Positions 61,151 to 64,000 of a stretch of DNA of 64,000 nucleotides are shown here, in pieces. The translations under genes and the position numbers were made by a program. The notes below the pieces were generated by a model, which was not told the DNA's origin, searched no databases, and saw only the letters and a list, made by a program, of their open reading frames with translations. The stretch's first letter is position 1. Each line of letters begins with the position of its first letter. Origin of the DNA: JAUWQU01 sp964564285 (GTDB lineage: Bacteria > Planctomycetota > Phycisphaerae > SM23-33); the NCBI GenBank assembly GCA_964564285.1, contig CAZMBZ010000002.1:1-64000 (forward strand). The letters run 5' to 3'.

Positions 61151-62395
61151 ATGATGAGATACGCTTATCTTCCCATCCTCCTGTGTCTTATGCTTGCGGG
61201 TTCGTGCTTGGCTGAGAAGAAGCAGATCAAGCTCAAGAATGGCGAAACCATTGTGGGCGAGGTTGTCGAGCAGACCCCCGAAGGCATTAAAGTCAAGCGA
61301 GCCCTGGCGACGGTGTTTTATCCCAAGAGCCAGATCGTTTCCATCGAGGCCTTATACGACCTTAAGGAAGACTACGCCAGTCGCCTTGCCAAGCTCAAGA
61401 AAGACGATTTTAAGTCCCAATTGGACCTCGGGCGGTGGGCTTTGGAGAACAAACTCCACGCCGAGGCAGTCAAGCACCTTGAAGCCGCCGTGAAGATCAA
61501 GAGCAGCGAGCGAGCCAAACTGTTGCTTCGACAGGCCAAATCCAAGCTCGCCGCCGACCAGAATGCCTCTGCTGAGCCTGTCGCCGGTGGCACTTCCGAC
61601 TCGGATGGTGGCGCGTCATCGAAGATCAATATTAAGAGCATGATCAGTGACAAGGACATCCAGCGTATTCGCCTGTGCGAACTCAGCGAGAAGGATCGTG
61701 TGAACGTTGAACTCCGCAATGACGTCGTCAAGAGGTATCTGGAGCAGGTTCGGGGCCAGGACGACTTCGAGAGAAAAGGCGCCGATGCGGCATTCCGCCG
61801 CCACCCGGCCTCCTGGCAGGCGAAGTACATCATCGAGCACGTCGGTGTCGACGATCCGCTTAAGGACGATATCATCGTAAAGACGGACCCTTCCTCAATG
61901 AAGGAGTTCCGCACCGGCGTCTGGCGGTGGATATCCGCCAGTTGCGCGACCTCGACGTGTCATGGGGCTGTCAAGGGCAAGGGCAAGCTGAAGCTCTGGA
62001 ATGTCGCCGGGCGAAACGACAACGTGGACTACACCAATTTCTTGATCCTGGATTCTTTCCGCACCAAGAAGGGGCTGCAAGTGATCCGGCGCGATGGGCC
62101 GAAGGAGTCGCTTTTGCTGCAGTTCTGCCTGCCGGACGCCCAGGCCAAGCACCGTCATCCGAAGAAGATTAACCCCGCCTTTTCCAGCAAAAACGCTGTC
62201 GGCTACAAGCAAACGGAGGCTTGGATTCTGTCGCTTAAACGCCCCCTGCATCCGAATTACAACATAACGAGCAACCCGCCGCACGTGATGAAGCGAGTGG
62301 GCTCGATGTCTGGAATTCCCGATTCCGCGAAGCCGCCCGCCAAGGAAGGCAAGGATAAGCCCAAGCCCGGCAAGACGACCAAGTCGCCGTTCTGA
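61151..62395 (+). CDS. Secreted protein with CX4CH haem-like motif (414 aa)
   Basis: Function unknown. A signal peptide (about residues 1-21) is followed by a small beta domain with KLKNGETIVGEVVEQTPEG, a helical segment with one TPR-like repeat (LGRWALENKLHAEAVKHLEA) and a low-complexity linker. The C-terminal region (about 165-385) contains CATSTCHG (Cys265, Cys270, His271), a CX4CH spacing known in some multihaem cytochromes, and TNFLILDSFRTKKG and QTEAWILSL typical of planctomycete cytochrome-like domains. A c-type haem is possible; a disulfide is the alternative. The protein ends in a Lys/Pro-rich tail. It follows tRNA-Cys. Confidence 0.62.
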   Translation: MMRYAYLPILLCLMLAGSCLAEKKQIKLKNGETIVGEVVEQTPEGIKVKRALATVFYPKSQIVSIEALYDLKEDYASRLAKLKKDDFKSQLDLGRWALENKLHAEAVKHLEAAVKIKSSERAKLLLRQAKSKLAADQNASAEPVAGGTSDSDGGASSKINIKSMISDKDIQRIRLCELSEKDRVNVELRNDVVKRYLEQVRGQDDFERKGADAAFRRHPASWQAKYIIEHVGVDDPLKDDIIVKTDPSSMKEFRTGVWRWISASCATSTCHGAVKGKGKLKLWNVAGRNDNVDYTNFLILDSFRTKKGLQVIRRDGPKESLLLQFCLPDAQAKHRHPKKINPAFSSKNAVGYKQTEAWILSLKRPLHPNYNITSNPPHVMKRVGSMSGIPDSAKPPAKEGKDKPKPGKTTKSPF

Positions 62396-62431
62396 TCGTC
62401 GGGCGTACCGGACGGCAGCGAGGCTTTGACG

Positions 62432-63091
62432 ATGGAGCTTATTCAATACGCCTTCGTGGCCGTGCTTGTGGGCGTGCTGCTTGCCGCAAGTATTTCTTTC
62501 GCGGTTATGGGTTTCGGCAAGGTGCTTCGTCGTCGTCGCCTGGCTCGCGACGCCCACGAGAGCGGCATGAAGTTCTTTCCAGACGATCCCTATGATGTGC
62601 CCAGGCGATATGCCGACTTCGCGGTGATATCCTCCGGTCACAGCCCGTGTGCCAACAACGTCACGGCTGGGAGGCTTGGTGGTCGGATTTTGCGGGCGTT
62701 TGATTTTCGTTGCGAGTTGGGCCACGGCACACGCAGACTGACGCGGCGGTACAGTGTTGTGGTGGCGGAGACGCACCAGGTTCAGCCGAGCCTGCTGATG
62801 TGGCATAGCGGCGATGCGGATCTGGCGCCGCTGGCGGCTCGGGGCATGCAAGGCCTTGTTGGGCAGTGGAGTTATCGCGGGTCGCGTGCGCTGGCCGAAG
62901 CGGTGGAATCCGCATGTCGGCATCTCGATCAGGCCCAGTCCAGCATCGAGGTGCGAGGGTCGGTCGTGCTTATCGCCTCGCCTGTGCGGCGGGCCATCCG
63001 CAGGCACGCACTGGCGTTGGATGAAGTTGCGGGTATCCTGAAGGCCTTGGGCGACCTGGCCCAGGACCAGTCAAGTTCCGTCTCGGGCTGA
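62432..63091 (+). CDS. Membrane-anchored protein of unknown function (219 aa)
   Basis: No family recognised. One N-terminal transmembrane helix (about 4-28) is followed by an Arg-rich cytoplasmic segment (LRRRRLARDAHES). The soluble part (about 40-200) contains paired beta strands (GRILRAFDFRCELG and RRYSVVVAETHQV) and helical ends; overall it recalls small membrane-tethered beta-rich domains, but no motif is diagnostic. ATG 62432 with GAGG eight bases upstream is preferred over TTG 62426. It starts 36 bp after the CX4CH gene, so they may share a transcript. Confidence 0.6.
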   Translation: MELIQYAFVAVLVGVLLAASISFAVMGFGKVLRRRRLARDAHESGMKFFPDDPYDVPRRYADFAVISSGHSPCANNVTAGRLGGRILRAFDFRCELGHGTRRLTRRYSVVVAETHQVQPSLLMWHSGDADLAPLAARGMQGLVGQWSYRGSRALAEAVESACRHLDQAQSSIEVRGSVVLIASPVRRAIRRHALALDEVAGILKALGDLAQDQSSSVSG

Positions 63092-63255
63092 AGGGTTGCC
63101 GTCCCGGCCGGGCACAATGCAAAAAAACCGGTCGAGGTTATTGAGCAAGAGTTATGCAGGGCGTTGCAAACGCTTGGCTGTCATGTTAAAAAGCTGTTAG
63201 CAAGAAGCCATTAGTCGAGTCCGTGCAGGCCCCCGATTTATTGGGAGAGGACAAC

Positions 63256-64000
63256 GTGCAAAAGGACAAACGTCTTTGTTACGCAGTATGCGGATTGATC
63301 TGTCTTTGGGCGGCGATGCTGTCGGGATGCCGCAGTACCGCCAGTCCCCTGGCCCAGGCCACGACCCGTGCGGGGCGTCTCTATGACCGCGCATGTGCGC
63401 TGCTCAATGACGCGGCCTACAAGGTCGGCGATGATTTCGAGCCGCTGGCCGAGGGAAAAGAACTGCCCGACGGCGGCGACGGCCTGATTGAACTCATGCC
63501 GGCCGGGCAGATCAACCCAAATGCCGACGAGGCAATCAAGCAGGCCATCGACGGATTGGCCAAGGCGATGGAGTCCGCCGAGGGTCAGCCGGAGTTGGAC
63601 AAGCTCCAGGCGACGGCCGTTCTGGCGCGATTGTATGCGCTTCGCGGCTTCCGCCATTCTCTCGAAGCCGCCCGTCATGGTGATGCCGCCTGGATCGGCG
63701 CGCTGAAGGCAGAGAACGCCGCCGTCCAAATTAGCGGGCTTGGCAGGCGGATACTCAACTGCGACCAGATCCTCAGCGTCGGTGACGAGGCACTCGGTAA
63801 ATTCGCCCAAGCCGCCAAGACCGAGCGTTCAGCCATCGATGCCAAGATCGCCGATGCCAAGAAGAAAGTATCGGGTATCGAGAAGGAAAAGACCGATCTG
63901 ACGGGCGCCAACGAGAAGCTCTCCAAGTCAGCCCGCAAGCTACGTATAGACAGCCGACTTGCCGGCCCGATCAAGGGCGTGGACATCTTCGTCCGGGCAA
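63256..64000 (+). CDS. Lipoprotein with coiled-coil region, 3' truncated by window end
   Basis: Function unknown. The start is GTG 63256 with GGGAGAGG five bases upstream. A type II signal peptide with lipobox LSGC (Cys about residue 25) predicts membrane anchoring. The mature part is helical with TPR-like spacing (AGRLYDRACALLNDAAYK and ATAVLARLYALRGFRHSLEA) and then a coiled coil rich in Lys/Glu/Ala (about 200-235, SAIDAKIADAKKKVSGIEK). The frame is open to base 64000 without a stop. The 163-bp spacer before it shows nothing recognisable. Confidence 0.68.
   Translation, partial: MQKDKRLCYAVCGLICLWAAMLSGCRSTASPLAQATTRAGRLYDRACALLNDAAYKVGDDFEPLAEGKELPDGGDGLIELMPAGQINPNADEAIKQAIDGLAKAMESAEGQPELDKLQATAVLARLYALRGFRHSLEAARHGDAAWIGALKAENAAVQISGLGRRILNCDQILSVGDEALGKFAQAAKTERSAIDAKIADAKKKVSGIEKEKTDLTGANEKLSKSARKLRIDSRLAGPIKGVDIFVRA

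Overview
The window is a GC-rich bacterial scaffold segment, probably from the phylum Planctomycetota and perhaps a Phycisphaerae-like lineage. That assignment is inference. It rests on gene families typical of the group (zinc-ribbon plus proline-rich plus DUF4190 membrane proteins, repeated ExbD genes, large secreted helical-repeat proteins, a secreted protein with a haem-like motif) and on a ribosomal gene order lacking rpmD (L30). A run of 100 N (49866-49965) marks a scaffold gap, so linkage across it is not proven by sequence.

Region 1 (1-3766) is a four-gene fatty-acid or polyketide-type operon behind a good sigma70-like promoter. It encodes a long acyl carrier protein, a FabA/FabZ-type dehydratase and two translationally coupled ketosynthases. 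The first ketosynthase has lost its nucleophilic cysteine (Asp189 instead) and one active-site histidine. The second is intact, so the pair looks like a KS/chain-length-factor heterodimer.

Region 2 (3974-14424) is housekeeping and accessory: two zinc-ribbon/DUF4190 paralogues, a membrane-anchored alpha/beta hydrolase, a GH3-family adenylate-forming enzyme, a REP-like palindrome, a glycosidase-like TIM-barrel protein on the minus strand, a Cache-HAMP-PP2C phosphatase, a Rossmann/DUF2520 protein, an orphan HicB-type protein and a FolD with substituted catalytic residues.

Region 3 (14586-47868) is one long transcription/translation block: tRNA-Thr, tuf, rpmG, tRNA-Trp, secE, nusG, rplKAJL, rpoBC, rpsLG, fusA, then the S10, spc and alpha operons run together through secY, adk, map, rpmJ, rpoA and rplQ. 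Promoters precede tRNA-Thr/tuf, rpoB and rpsJ. Strong hairpins lie between rplK and rplA, rplJ and rplL, and rplL and rpoB. Oddities are an altered EF-Tu switch I, a natural Arg at the S12 streptomycin position, a SecY with two extra N-terminal membrane helices, and no rpmD or infA at their usual places.

Region 4 (48012-51537) holds a HIT protein, two cyclophilins (a lipoprotein and a cytoplasmic form), the gap, a truncated family 2 glycosyltransferase and tRNA-Leu.

Region 5 (52412-60954) is the most interesting. A Zn-ribbon/von Willebrand A protein carries a transmembrane anchor with the SxxxH pattern of TonB, and is followed by a secreted repeat protein, one ExbB/TolQ, three ExbD paralogues and a 1,232-residue secreted helical-repeat protein. 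This looks like a proton-driven envelope motor in which a vWA protein replaces TonB or TolA. A 41-bp hairpin repeat occurs three times between 49169 and 56683.

Region 6 (61000-64000) has tRNA-Cys with its own promoter, a secreted protein with a CX4CH motif, a membrane-anchored unknown protein and a lipoprotein cut off by the window end.
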